Notes under the pieces: generated by a model | The model's input: the letters and a program-made list of their open reading frames with translations, nothing else | Told to the model about the DNA's origin: nothing | The model's database searches: none | Program-made: the position numbers and the translations under genes | Origin: JAAYCI01 sp964371725 | Lineage (GTDB): Bacteria; Bacillota; Clostridia; Oscillospirales; Ruminococcaceae | Length of the DNA: 11,787 nt | Direction: 5' to 3' | NCBI GenBank assembly: GCA_964371725.1 | Contig: CAYJNQ010000048.1 | Span: 1-11,787, forward strand | Part shown: one piece after another, positions 1 to 6,803 of the stretch | How positions within the stretch are numbered: position 1 is the first letter of the stretch | Layout: each line of letters starts with the position of its first letter

Positions 1-195
1 AATAAAGCACCAATTGCGTCGTCAGACTGCAAAATGCCGCGGCAGTTGCATATCAACCATATGCGCCTTTGCGGCGTTTTTTGCAAGCTCCGCAGAGCGA
101 ATCCAGCGAGCCAACCGCCGAAGGCGGCACTTGGGCGAGTCGGGCTCCTAGCACTTGGCACTTTCCCGGCCGCCCTGATGTTTTTTGAGAGTAAG
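1..195. other. GC-rich structured noncoding stretch
   Basis: No ORF here has a start codon with a ribosome binding site. The stretch has several self-complementary segments. One is a long imperfect hairpin at 28-85. Another is a stem CCGCC/GGCGG at 115-127 with a GAA loop, extended by CCAA (111-114) pairing with TTGG (131-134) across a CAC bulge. The motif GCACTTGG occurs twice (127-134 and 151-158). The density of hairpins and the base composition suggest an interspersed intergenic repeat or a structured RNA end rather than a gene. I do not recognise RNase P, tmRNA, SRP RNA or a tRNA in it. Confidence 0.45.
28..85. repeat. Long imperfect inverted repeat (hairpin)
   Basis: Nested pairing is visible. 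TGCAAAA (28-34) pairs with TTTTGCA (79-85), GCCGC (36-40) with GCGGC (71-75), GGC (41-43) with GCC (65-67), and GCATAT (48-53) with ATATGC (59-64) around a CAACC loop. Small bulges separate the stems. On the plus strand the outer right arm contains six T residues, so the structure could in part act as a terminator for something ending before the window. A palindromic repeat element is equally possible. Confidence 0.5.
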
Positions 196-230
196 AGAGC
201 CCCCCGGCCATAGGCCGAGGGGCTCTTTTT
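196..230. terminator. Strong hairpin, likely (bidirectional) terminator
   Basis: Fourteen-base arms (196-209 and 213-226) flank an ATA loop. On the plus strand the stem has one C-A mismatch and runs into five T residues (226-230), a canonical intrinsic terminator. Read on the minus strand, the mismatch becomes a U-G pair and the hairpin lies 21 bp after the stop codon of the surface protein gene, where its terminator is expected. The minus-strand tail is pyrimidine-rich but not a clean U-tract. The hairpin therefore probably ends the surface gene transcript and may also stop plus-strand transcription entering from the left. Confidence 0.65.
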
Positions 231-247
231 GGATGGGTGGAGGTCAG

Positions 248-3200
248 TTAGCGTGCATGGGCGCCAAGGTCATCGTTTTTCTCTTTTTTGAAAGTTTTGC
301 GGGAGAGAATGGCAACCACAATTTGTACAAAGAAGAGGAGAAGCATCCACGGTGTCCACTGGTCAAGAATGGTCATGGGAAGGGCCATGTTTTCGGTGAG
401 AAGGAATACCACCACGGCCACAACAGCCACCACGCCACTGAGTAAGCGGAACAAGCCTTTGCGTTTTAATTTGGCGTTGTCATCCTTTTCTTCGTTTTCT
501 TCTTCGCCGTTCTTTTTGCGCAGGAAGTAGCCCACGAAGAGCAGAATGGCGAACAGGGCTGTGGCAACAGCCAGCAAGAGGTTCAGCAGGGCCCAGCTTC
601 CGTCGAAAGCGGCAAGCGGTACAGTGGTGTTGCCAATGTCAATGCCTGTGTTTTCCAGGGCTGCGGCGAACGGAACCAGTGCGTCGGGCAGGTTCAAAGC
701 CAGAAGTGCCGGTGTGGGTACGGGTTCTGCGGCGGCTTCTTCAACCGCAGCGGGTGCCACAGCTTCGCCGGTTGCAGCTTCGCCAGTGGTGCCTTCGCCT
801 GTGGTGCCTTCACCTGTGGTGCCTTCACCTGTGGTGCCTTCGCCGGTTGTGCCTTCGCCGGTTGTGGCTTCGCCTGTTGTGTCGCCGGCATCACCGGTTC
901 CGGCTGTGGTTTCGTCTTCGGTTTCACCGGCGGTTTCGTCTTCGGTTTCACCTGTGGTTTCGTCTTCGTTGGTGATGTCGGAATCGTCGTCTTCCGGCAC
1001 GATGGCGGAATTGTCTTCTTCTTCAGGCTCAATGGCGTCGATTACAGTGAGCGTACCGGGCAGGGTAAGCACTTCATAGTTGCCCGTCACATCCTCGATG
1101 GTTGCGTCTCTTGTAAGGGGAGACTCGCTGCCGATTTCGGCGTTGTTTAAGGTGTAGTTCGATGTGCCGATTTCGGTTTGTTCGCCGTCCATATCCAGCG
1201 CTTGCACGCTGTCGTTCGGCAGCAGGCCGAAGTCGTTTGCATTTTCGGGCACTTCTTCGCCGGCCTCTTGGGCGTCGTCATAACTCAAAGCCTCAAAGTC
1301 GTCGTCGGCGGGGGTAAGCGGGTCGCCCGTGTAGGGGCCTTCTACATCAATGCCTTGCAAAATAACCGGGCGTTGGTGCACGGTGATGTTGGCTCTGCCT
1401 TGTGCAAACACAAGGTCTTCGTCGGTGTTCGGCACCACACGATATTCAAAATCTTGTGTGCCGGCCTGTGTTAGGCTGGGTTCGTCCGTGCTCCAAGTGC
1501 CATCGCCTTCGGCTTCGCCTTCCGGGGTGATGGCGCGGTACTCAACGGTGTAGTCTGCGGCTTCCATGCCGTTCGGCAAATCCAGCTGCGCGGCGGCTGT
1601 GTAGGCTTCGCCGTTGTAAACACCCTCTACATCGCTTATCTCGGTGCCAATTTTCTTGTAAATCACACCGTCGATGTGGTAGGAGTCGTTCGCCCATTTC
1701 AGCGCATACCAGTATACACCATAATGTTCGGCGTCGTAGGCATCCTCGCCCGTAAGGCCCAATCGTTCATTGACAAGGGCCAAGGCGTCGGCGTCGCTGG
1801 GGCGCTCGCTTGGGTTTTGCAAAAAGCGGGTTGCCACGTCGGAATCGGTGTTGATGCTTTCGGGCAGTTCGTTTTGGTCGAACACAATGTCGTCTGCATA
1901 TTGTGTGCTTGTGCTCGTCACCGTTGCGGCGTAATTGTCGTTATAGGATATAAATCTCTCCACATCGGTGACCACGGAGCTGATGTTGTCGGGCTCGAAG
2001 GTGTCGTTCACAATGTTGCCCTGTTGGTCGAGCGAGTCGGTTAAGATGTAAAAACGTGCATAGGCATCCTCGGATGCGTTATTTGCTTGTGGGTAGAAAG
2101 CGGCGAACACGGGATACAGGGTAACACCGCCGTCGTCGTTCAAAATTGTGTCGCTTTGAATCACAATGTCTTCGTTTAGGTCAAAGAAGTTTCCCGTTAA
2201 GCCGGTTACTTCTTGAATTTCTGCCCAGCTTGTAAGCCAAGATTTGTCTGCGCGGGTTGTCCAGCCAAGCAGCTCGAAATTGAAGATATATTGGTTTTCG
2301 GGCTTCGTTGCAAGGCCGGTGTTTGCATAGTCGCTTTCGCTGCGTGCCACATAGACACTGTTTGGGTCCAAGGCTGCGGCCGGGCCGTTTGCGCCCACAG
2401 CAGCACCGGTTACATATCCCGCCACTGCGGGGCCTTGTAAGTCTGTTGTGTTATATTGCTGGTCATACACTTGAACGCTTGTGCCGTTTTCCTCGCGCTC
2501 GGTGGTTTCCACAACACTTTCGGCGGGCAATTTAAACCAGCTTGCCAAACTCCAGCTTGGATTGCCACCCCAATACGGCATTCTCTCCACCGGGTTTGTA
2601 TAGGTGATGGTGATGGGCTCCGGTTTTTGATACAAGCTTGTGTCGCTGGTGATGTTTTGGGCAAAATCAAAGAGGACATTCGCGGTTTCGGGGTTTTGGT
2701 CGTCGTCATAGTACCACTCTTCGCTTGCATCCACGCCGCCGGGAAGTTTTTCAGCTTTGATGGGGGTGTTGGCCGCCACATTCATTGTGTTCGCATCGCC
2801 AATGGCTTCGCCCTCTGCATCGAAGAAGCTCACGGTATAAGTGGGCACATAGAGGTTTATTTCGTAGGTGTCTTCCGCGCCGTCCACGCCCGGTATGGTT
2901 TCATAAGGGGCTGCGGTCAGGTCAACCAAATCGGCAGGGGCGCCCGGTGTGGTCTGCCAGGGGAAGCCGATGTATTCCGAGACAAAATAAAGGACAACCC
3001 AATTGACGTCGGCCGGTTGGCCGAAAACGGCCGTTCCGATTGGCGAGGTGTAGAGAACTTCGCCGTCTTCGTCGTGGAAGGTTACATCCACCGAGATGTT
3101 GTCGCCTTCACGCGGGCCATCTTCGTCTTCTTCACGCAGCAACGAAAAACCAACCGCTTCTTCGCCGGTTACTTCGCTCGTCACTTCACTGGTTACTTCA

Positions 3201-3805
3201 CTCGTTACTTCGCTCGTTACTTCGCTGGTTACAGACGAAGTGTCTGTGCCGATGAGTTCTGCCAGCTCTGCTTTGAGCCGGTCCACTTCGCTTTGTGCGG
3301 TTTGCGTGTTTGCCGCGGCTGTTTGCAGGGCCGTTTCGGCTTCCACGAGTTTGGCGTCTGCCTCGGTTTTGGCCGCATTGGCGATGTCTAGCGTTGTTTG
3401 GGCATCGGCAAGGGCTGCCTGTGCTGCCACCAGGGCTGCATCTTCGGCGTTGCCGCCGGCAGCCTCTCGGGCCGCTTCCTCGCTTTGAACAGCCGCCGTG
3501 TGGTTCGAGGTGGCTGCCGTGAGGGGGCCTGCGGACACGGCCACATTGGCCTGTGCCTCTTCCAGGGCCTCAATGGCCTCTGTTTCGGTGTTTTGCGCGG
3601 TTAACAAAACCGCTTCGGCTTCGGCCAAAGCCGCTTCCAAGGCCGCCGCTTGTTCTTCGTCGTAGGCACCCATCGGCACCGCTTGGTCGCCAATGAGCAC
3701 GGGCAAAATGCTCTCGCCTGTAAACGCAAACACACCCACCACCAAAAACAAGGCGGCCAAGGCTCCGCTGAGCACTTTCTTGTGTTTTACAATAAACTCT
3801 TTCAC
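248..3805 (-). CDS. Large repeat-containing surface protein with C-terminal membrane anchor
   Basis: This 1185-residue acidic protein is probably displayed on the cell surface. The start is GTG at 3805, eight bases after AAAGGAGA (3814-3821). Residues 11-29 form a signal/membrane segment. Residues 50-185 are Ala/Glu-rich and read as coiled coil. Five TSEV repeats follow (193-212). Residues 320-395 resemble InlB B-type (Listeria-Bacteroides) repeats, with a second related stretch near 505-570. Residues 725-925 look like two Ig/MBG-like beta domains of the kind seen in Firmicute surface proteins. An acidic Thr/Glu stalk with eight five-residue TTGEG-type repeats (976-1015) leads to three hydrophobic helices (about 1071-1095, 1118-1137, 1149-1168) separated by charged loops. 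There is no LPXTG sortase motif, so anchoring is probably by the helices. Ligand and function are unknown; adhesion is a guess. Domain assignments are from pattern recognition only. Confidence 0.88.
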   Translation of the reverse strand: MKEFIVKHKKVLSGALAALFLVVGVFAFTGESILPVLIGDQAVPMGAYDEEQAAALEAALAEAEAVLLTAQNTETEAIEALEEAQANVAVSAGPLTAATSNHTAAVQSEEAAREAAGGNAEDAALVAAQAALADAQTTLDIANAAKTEADAKLVEAETALQTAAANTQTAQSEVDRLKAELAELIGTDTSSVTSEVTSEVTSEVTSEVTSEVTGEEAVGFSLLREEDEDGPREGDNISVDVTFHDEDGEVLYTSPIGTAVFGQPADVNWVVLYFVSEYIGFPWQTTPGAPADLVDLTAAPYETIPGVDGAEDTYEINLYVPTYTVSFFDAEGEAIGDANTMNVAANTPIKAEKLPGGVDASEEWYYDDDQNPETANVLFDFAQNITSDTSLYQKPEPITITYTNPVERMPYWGGNPSWSLASWFKLPAESVVETTEREENGTSVQVYDQQYNTTDLQGPAVAGYVTGAAVGANGPAAALDPNSVYVARSESDYANTGLATKPENQYIFNFELLGWTTRADKSWLTSWAEIQEVTGLTGNFFDLNEDIVIQSDTILNDDGGVTLYPVFAAFYPQANNASEDAYARFYILTDSLDQQGNIVNDTFEPDNISSVVTDVERFISYNDNYAATVTSTSTQYADDIVFDQNELPESINTDSDVATRFLQNPSERPSDADALALVNERLGLTGEDAYDAEHYGVYWYALKWANDSYHIDGVIYKKIGTEISDVEGVYNGEAYTAAAQLDLPNGMEAADYTVEYRAITPEGEAEGDGTWSTDEPSLTQAGTQDFEYRVVPNTDEDLVFAQGRANITVHQRPVILQGIDVEGPYTGDPLTPADDDFEALSYDDAQEAGEEVPENANDFGLLPNDSVQALDMDGEQTEIGTSNYTLNNAEIGSESPLTRDATIEDVTGNYEVLTLPGTLTVIDAIEPEEEDNSAIVPEDDDSDITNEDETTGETEDETAGETEDETTAGTGDAGDTTGEATTGEGTTGEGTTGEGTTGEGTTGEGTTGEAATGEAVAPAAVEEAAAEPVPTPALLALNLPDALVPFAAALENTGIDIGNTTVPLAAFDGSWALLNLLLAVATALFAILLFVGYFLRKKNGEEENEEKDDNAKLKRKGLFRLLSGVVAVVAVVVFLLTENMALPMTILDQWTPWMLLLFFVQIVVAILSRKTFKKEKNDDLGAHAR
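761..880 (-). repeat. 15-bp tandem repeat array encoding TTGEG
   Basis: Eight consecutive 15-bp units encode TTGEG or close variants (TTGEA, ATGEA), residues 976-1015 of the surface protein. The inner units are almost identical at the DNA level. The array forms a low-complexity Thr/Gly/Glu stalk between the beta domains and the membrane anchor. The unit length is a multiple of three, so copy-number changes would alter stalk length without breaking the frame. Just before it, at about residues 948-966, a shorter acidic GETEDET-type repeat is also present. Confidence 0.85.
3170..3229 (-). repeat. 12-bp tandem repeat array encoding TSEV
   Basis: Five 12-bp units encode TSEV (residues 193-212 of the surface protein), followed by a degenerate TGEE. 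The units alternate mainly at one or two codon positions. The array sits exactly between the N-terminal coiled coil and the first beta-rich region and probably acts as a hinge or spacer. As with the other array, gain or loss of a unit keeps the reading frame. Confidence 0.85.
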
Positions 3806-3888
3806 GATTGGTATCTCCTTTTTGTGTTTCTCTATGGCCGCAAAACCTGGGGCGGTTGTGGTTCGAAACGGGTTTCCTTTGTGTCTTT

Positions 3889-3920
3889 AGTATAACAAAA
3901 AAAGGTTACATCTGGGTTAC
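3889..3920 (-). promoter_or_regulatory. Promoter of surface protein gene with -35 direct repeat
   Basis: On the minus strand a good -10 hexamer TATACT lies at 3894-3889, giving a predicted start near 3882 and a leader of about 76 nt. The hexamer at the expected -35 position (3917-3912, ACCCAG) is a poor match to TTGACA. Instead the region carries two exact copies of GTAACC (plus-strand GGTTAC at 3904-3909 and 3915-3920) with an 11-bp period, one helical turn. That arrangement is typical of direct-repeat boxes for OmpR/PhoB-family activators. The promoter is directly visible; the activator is inference. Confidence 0.5.
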
Positions 3921-4155
3921 GTGAACGGGCTTTTATTGTTTTTTTTTATATTTTGAAGCGAAACCCCTCTTTTCGCCCCAAAACGGGTGGTTTTGGCCCC
4001 GATTTGAGCTAAAAATTCAAGTTGTAACGTCATAACAGTCATAAAAACGTGGGCTCGTTTTTGGTTTGTGACCGGCGGTGTACACGCGAAGCTGCCTTGA
4101 ACCGGTTTTGCATTGCTTGCAAAAGGGTGCAAGCGAAAAATCGTGAAAATGTGGT
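3921..4155. other. Central part of divergent intergenic region, several small palindromes
   Basis: No gene is supported here. An 84-codon minus-strand frame (3917-4171) lacks a ribosome binding site. Visible structure includes a T-run (3940-3948), adjacent stems GCGAAA/TTTCGC (3958-3976) and CCAAAAC/GTTTTGG (3978-3996, GGGTG loop), a doubled TCATAA (4030-4035 and 4039-4044, 9-bp period), and GCTTGC/GCAAGC (4115-4134). None is followed by a convincing U-tract, so they are better read as possible protein-binding or structural elements than as terminators. Confidence 0.4.
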
Positions 4156-4184
4156 TTGATTGTTCCTTCATCTTGGTATATAAT
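4156..4184 (+). promoter_or_regulatory. Sigma-70-type promoter for amidohydrolase gene
   Basis: TTGATT (4156-4161) and a perfect TATAAT (4179-4184) are separated by 17 bp, an excellent housekeeping promoter. Transcription should start near 4191, leaving a leader of about 60 nt. No other equally good promoter was seen before the downstream plus-strand genes, so this may drive the whole run to the methyltransferase gene. Confidence 0.75.
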
Positions 4185-4208
4185 ATGTTATATAAATTAT
4201 ACTACCAA
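4173..4208. promoter_or_regulatory. Inverted repeat over the -10 and start site (candidate operator)
   Basis: TTGGTATATAAT (4173-4184) and ATTATACTACCAA (4196-4208) are inverted copies differing by a single inserted base, separated by 11 bp. The arms cover the -10 box and the predicted transcription start, the usual place for a repressor operator. In RNA only the right arm would be transcribed, so a DNA-binding role is more likely than an mRNA hairpin. The cognate regulator is not encoded in the window. Confidence 0.5.
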
Positions 4209-4251
4209 TTGAAAATAAAAGGAAGCGCGAAAAGAAAGGGAGGCATTTGGT

Positions 4252-5661
4252 ATGATTGATAAACTGTTGCACAGCGCCGTTGTTGTGAGCGTGAACGCGG
4301 CGCGGGATGTTTTTTTTGATGGGGCGGTTGCCATTGAGGGCGATAAAATTGTGGAGGTGGGCCCTACGGCGGCGCTTTTGGAAAAATACAAAGACTGCGC
4401 CGAAAAGCGCGACCTTTCCGGGCACATTTTGTTCCCGGGCTTTGTAAGCACGCACAACCACCTGTTTCAAACCCTGCTCAAGGGCCTTGGAGACGACATG
4501 GTGCTGAAAGATTGGCTGGAAACCATGACTTTTCCCGCGGCCACAAACCTGCGCTATGAGGATTGTTATCAGGCGGCGGTTTTGGGCTGCATGGAGGGGC
4601 TGCACAGCGGCATCACCACCAATTTAGACTATATGTATCCCCACCCGGTGCCCGAGCTTTCCGACGCCGTTATCGAGGGCTTTCAAAAAACCGGTGTGCG
4701 TGGCATTTTGGGGCGTGGCTGCATGAACACGGGCGCACAGTTTGGCGTGCAGCAGGGCATTATGCAAAACACGGCCGACATTGAAAAAGATGTGCGCCGC
4801 CTTTTTGAGCGCTACCACAACAGCGACAACGGGCGCATTCGCATTTGGGTGGCGCCTGCGGCCATTTGGTCGAACACCAAAGAGAATTTGGAAATGCTTT
4901 GGCGCGTTACGAACGAATACAAATCCGGCTTTACCGTGCACATTTCGGAAACCCCGTTCGACCGCGACGCCGCCGCCGAATTGCATGGCCTGCCCGATGC
5001 CGAAGTGCTGAAAGAACTGGGCATTTTGGGGCCGAATGTGCTCATGGTGCACTGCTGCTATTTAACAGACAACGACATTGCGCTGGCCAAACAGCACGAT
5101 ATGAAAATTTCCCACAATGTGTGCTCGAACCAGTATTTGTCCTCGGGCGTTGCCGATGTGCCCAAGATGCTGAAAAACGGCCTGACGGTTTCCCTGGGTG
5201 TGGACGGCGCGGCCAGCAACAACGCGCAAGACATGGTGGAGCTTATGAAATTTACGGCTTTACAGCATAAGGTGAACACGAGAAACCCACTGGCCATGTC
5301 GGCAGAGAAAGTGCTGGAGATGGCCACCATCGACGGCGCACGTGCCCTTGGCATGGAAAACGAAATCGGCTCTCTTGAAGCGGGCAAAAAGGCCGACATT
5401 GTGGTGTTCGACCCGATGAAGTGCCCAAAAGCCGTGCCGATGCACAACCCCGTTTCCACCCTGGTGTACTCCTCGTCTTTGCAAAACATTGTGGCCGTGT
5501 ATGTAGACGGGAAGACCGTTTTGGACAACGGCGTGGTAACCACGGTGGACAGCGAGCTGGCGGAATATAAAAAGGCGCAAACTTGCGCGGAAAAACTATG
5601 CGAGCGCGGCCACATCACAAACCGCCGCGAAGGGCACAAGTGGAACAACCCCTACGCATAG
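4252..5661 (+). CDS. Amidohydrolase-superfamily deaminase (AtzA/TrzN/SsnA-like)
   Basis: A 469-residue metal-dependent hydrolase of the amidohydrolase superfamily, group of aminated-heterocycle deaminases and chlorohydrolases (guanine, 8-oxoguanine, isoxanthopterin and MTA/SAH deaminases, AtzA/TrzN). The metal ligands are all present: H68 and H70 in THNH, H230 in VHISE with E233 as likely acid/base, H267 in MVHCC, and D318 in GVDGAASN. The SHNVCSNQYLSSG segment (287-299) and the C-terminal AGKKADIVVFD (377-387) are family hallmarks. Length is normal and the protein is cytosolic, with no signal peptide. The ATG at 4252 follows GGGAGG (4238-4243) by eight bases. Substrate cannot be fixed from sequence; a purine, pterin or related amino-heterocycle is the usual range. 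It lies 59 bp before the HD-GYP gene on the same strand, so co-transcription is likely, though no biochemical link is proven. Confidence 0.9.
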   Translation: MIDKLLHSAVVVSVNAARDVFFDGAVAIEGDKIVEVGPTAALLEKYKDCAEKRDLSGHILFPGFVSTHNHLFQTLLKGLGDDMVLKDWLETMTFPAATNLRYEDCYQAAVLGCMEGLHSGITTNLDYMYPHPVPELSDAVIEGFQKTGVRGILGRGCMNTGAQFGVQQGIMQNTADIEKDVRRLFERYHNSDNGRIRIWVAPAAIWSNTKENLEMLWRVTNEYKSGFTVHISETPFDRDAAAELHGLPDAEVLKELGILGPNVLMVHCCYLTDNDIALAKQHDMKISHNVCSNQYLSSGVADVPKMLKNGLTVSLGVDGAASNNAQDMVELMKFTALQHKVNTRNPLAMSAEKVLEMATIDGARALGMENEIGSLEAGKKADIVVFDPMKCPKAVPMHNPVSTLVYSSSLQNIVAVYVDGKTVLDNGVVTTVDSELAEYKKAQTCAEKLCERGHITNRREGHKWNNPYA

Positions 5662-5685
5662 GGCAAGCCAAAAACCATCCGAAAC

Positions 5686-5703
5686 ATGCCGCAAAAGCGG
5701 CAT
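5686..5703 (+). other. Perfect hairpin between deaminase and regulator genes
   Basis: ATGCCGC (5686-5692) and GCGGCAT (5697-5703) form a perfect seven-pair stem closed by an AAAA loop. No U-tract follows, so it is not a standard terminator. It ends four bases before the AAGGGG ribosome binding site of the next gene, a position suited to mRNA stabilisation, processing or a modest effect on translation initiation. Confidence 0.5.
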
Positions 5704-5720
5704 ACCAAAGGGGTGAACCT

Positions 5721-6779
5721 GTGGAAAACAAGCAAAAGCCCAAAATTATGATTGTGGACGACAATGTCACCAACCTGAGCCTTGCGCGCAAGGCTCTTTG
5801 TGAAGATTACCATGTGGTGCTGATAAAAGACGGTGCCATGGCGCTGGCCGAAATTCCCAACATCTGCCCCGACCTTATTTTGCTGGATGTGGAAATGCCC
5901 GGCCTGAGCGGTTTTGATGTGATTGTGCGCATCAAAGAGGAGATGCCCGAGCCTTTTAAAAGCATTCCGGTTATCTTTTTAACCGCAAAGGAAGATTCCG
6001 ACAGCGAATACAAGGGGCTCAACTTGGGCGCTGTGGACTATGTTATCAAGCCCTTTTCCTCGGTGCTGCTTAAAAAGCGTGTGCAACTGCATTTGGATTT
6101 GCACGGCTACAGCACCGATTTGGAAAACCGTGTGAAGGAAAAAACACGAAATATCAAAGAGTTACAGTATGCCATTGTGTATACCCTGTCTGAAATGGTG
6201 GAAAAGCGAGACAGCACCACGGGCGGGCATATTTTGCGAACAAGCCAATATTTAAAGGCCCTTTTAAACCGTGTTCTGAACGATGGTGTGTATGAAGCTG
6301 CGCTTTTCGGTGTGGATGTGGAGCTGTATGCCCATGCCTCGCAAATGCATGATGTGGGCAAAATATGCATTGCAGACCATATTTTGCTCAAAGAGGGCAA
6401 ACTGACAGACGAGGAATACGACCTCATGAAAAAACACACCTCTTTTGGCAGCGAAATCATTCAATCGGCCATTCAAAATGTGCAAGAGGTGCAGTTTTTG
6501 GAGGCGGCCGAGCAGTTTGCCTTCACCCACCACGAAAAGTGGAACGGCGCGGGGTACCCGAGCGGTTTAAAGGGCGAAGAAATTCCCATTACCGGGCGGC
6601 TCATGGCCATTGTGGATGCCTACGATGCCATTCGCTCGGAAAGGCCCTATAAAAAAGCCAAGTCTCACGAGGAGGCCGTTCGCATCATCGAGGCCGACAG
6701 CGGCTCTCATTTCGACCCCTTGCTGGTGCGTTGCTTCCTTGCGATAAACGACGAGTTTAAAGCCATATCCGAACAGTAG
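5721..6779 (+). CDS. Response regulator with HD-GYP c-di-GMP phosphodiesterase domain
   Basis: A 352-residue cytosolic protein of the RpfG type: receiver domain plus HD-GYP domain, which hydrolyses cyclic di-GMP to pGpG/GMP. The receiver (about 7-125) has the acidic pair D13/D14, phosphoacceptor D56 in LLDVEMPG, T88 and K110. A helical linker (130-160) leads to HD-GYP with GGH (168-170), catalytic H210-D211 followed by VGK, H239, HHE..GAGYP (270-280) and D299, so activity is expected. I place the start at GTG 5721, seven bases after AAGGGG (5708-5713). An in-frame extension to 5583 overlaps the deaminase gene, adds a basic non-conserved tail and is unlikely; the ATG at 5748 would cut into the first receiver strand. 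The kinase gene begins 24 bp after its stop and is its likely partner. Confidence 0.92.
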   Translation: MENKQKPKIMIVDDNVTNLSLARKALCEDYHVVLIKDGAMALAEIPNICPDLILLDVEMPGLSGFDVIVRIKEEMPEPFKSIPVIFLTAKEDSDSEYKGLNLGAVDYVIKPFSSVLLKKRVQLHLDLHGYSTDLENRVKEKTRNIKELQYAIVYTLSEMVEKRDSTTGGHILRTSQYLKALLNRVLNDGVYEAALFGVDVELYAHASQMHDVGKICIADHILLKEGKLTDEEYDLMKKHTSFGSEIIQSAIQNVQEVQFLEAAEQFAFTHHEKWNGAGYPSGLKGEEIPITGRLMAIVDAYDAIRSERPYKKAKSHEEAVRIIEADSGSHFDPLLVRCFLAINDEFKAISEQ

Positions 6780-6803
6780 AAAGCTTTCTGTGGAGGGAAT
6801 GTC

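Noticed and set aside
1..178. Minus-strand open frame running to the window edge as a protein gene
   Set aside because: No start codon with a ribosome binding site, and the DNA is dominated by hairpins; more likely a repeat that happens to be open.
761..880. Possible CRISPR-like array
   Set aside because: Units are 15 bp, contiguous, without spacers, and encode an in-frame stalk in the surface protein.
546..1079. Plus-strand frame encoding repeated VVPSP units
   Set aside because: It is the antisense reading of the TTGEG tandem repeats; no ribosome binding site and no domain.
2456..3391. 311-codon plus-strand open frame
   Set aside because: It is antisense to the surface protein gene, has unnatural composition (many Cys, His, Phe), and exists because of the codon bias of the gene opposite.
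3917..4171. 84-codon minus-strand frame in the divergent intergenic region
   Set aside because: No ribosome binding site before its ATG, it overlaps both promoter regions, and the protein shows no recognisable pattern.
5058..5648. 196-codon minus-strand frame
   Set aside because: It is antisense to the deaminase gene, whose metal-binding motifs show which strand is coding.
5583..5720. N-terminal extension of the HD-GYP regulator to an upstream ATG
   Set aside because: The 46 extra residues overlap the deaminase gene and are basic and low in structure; GTG 5721 has a well-placed ribosome binding site and starts right before the receiver.
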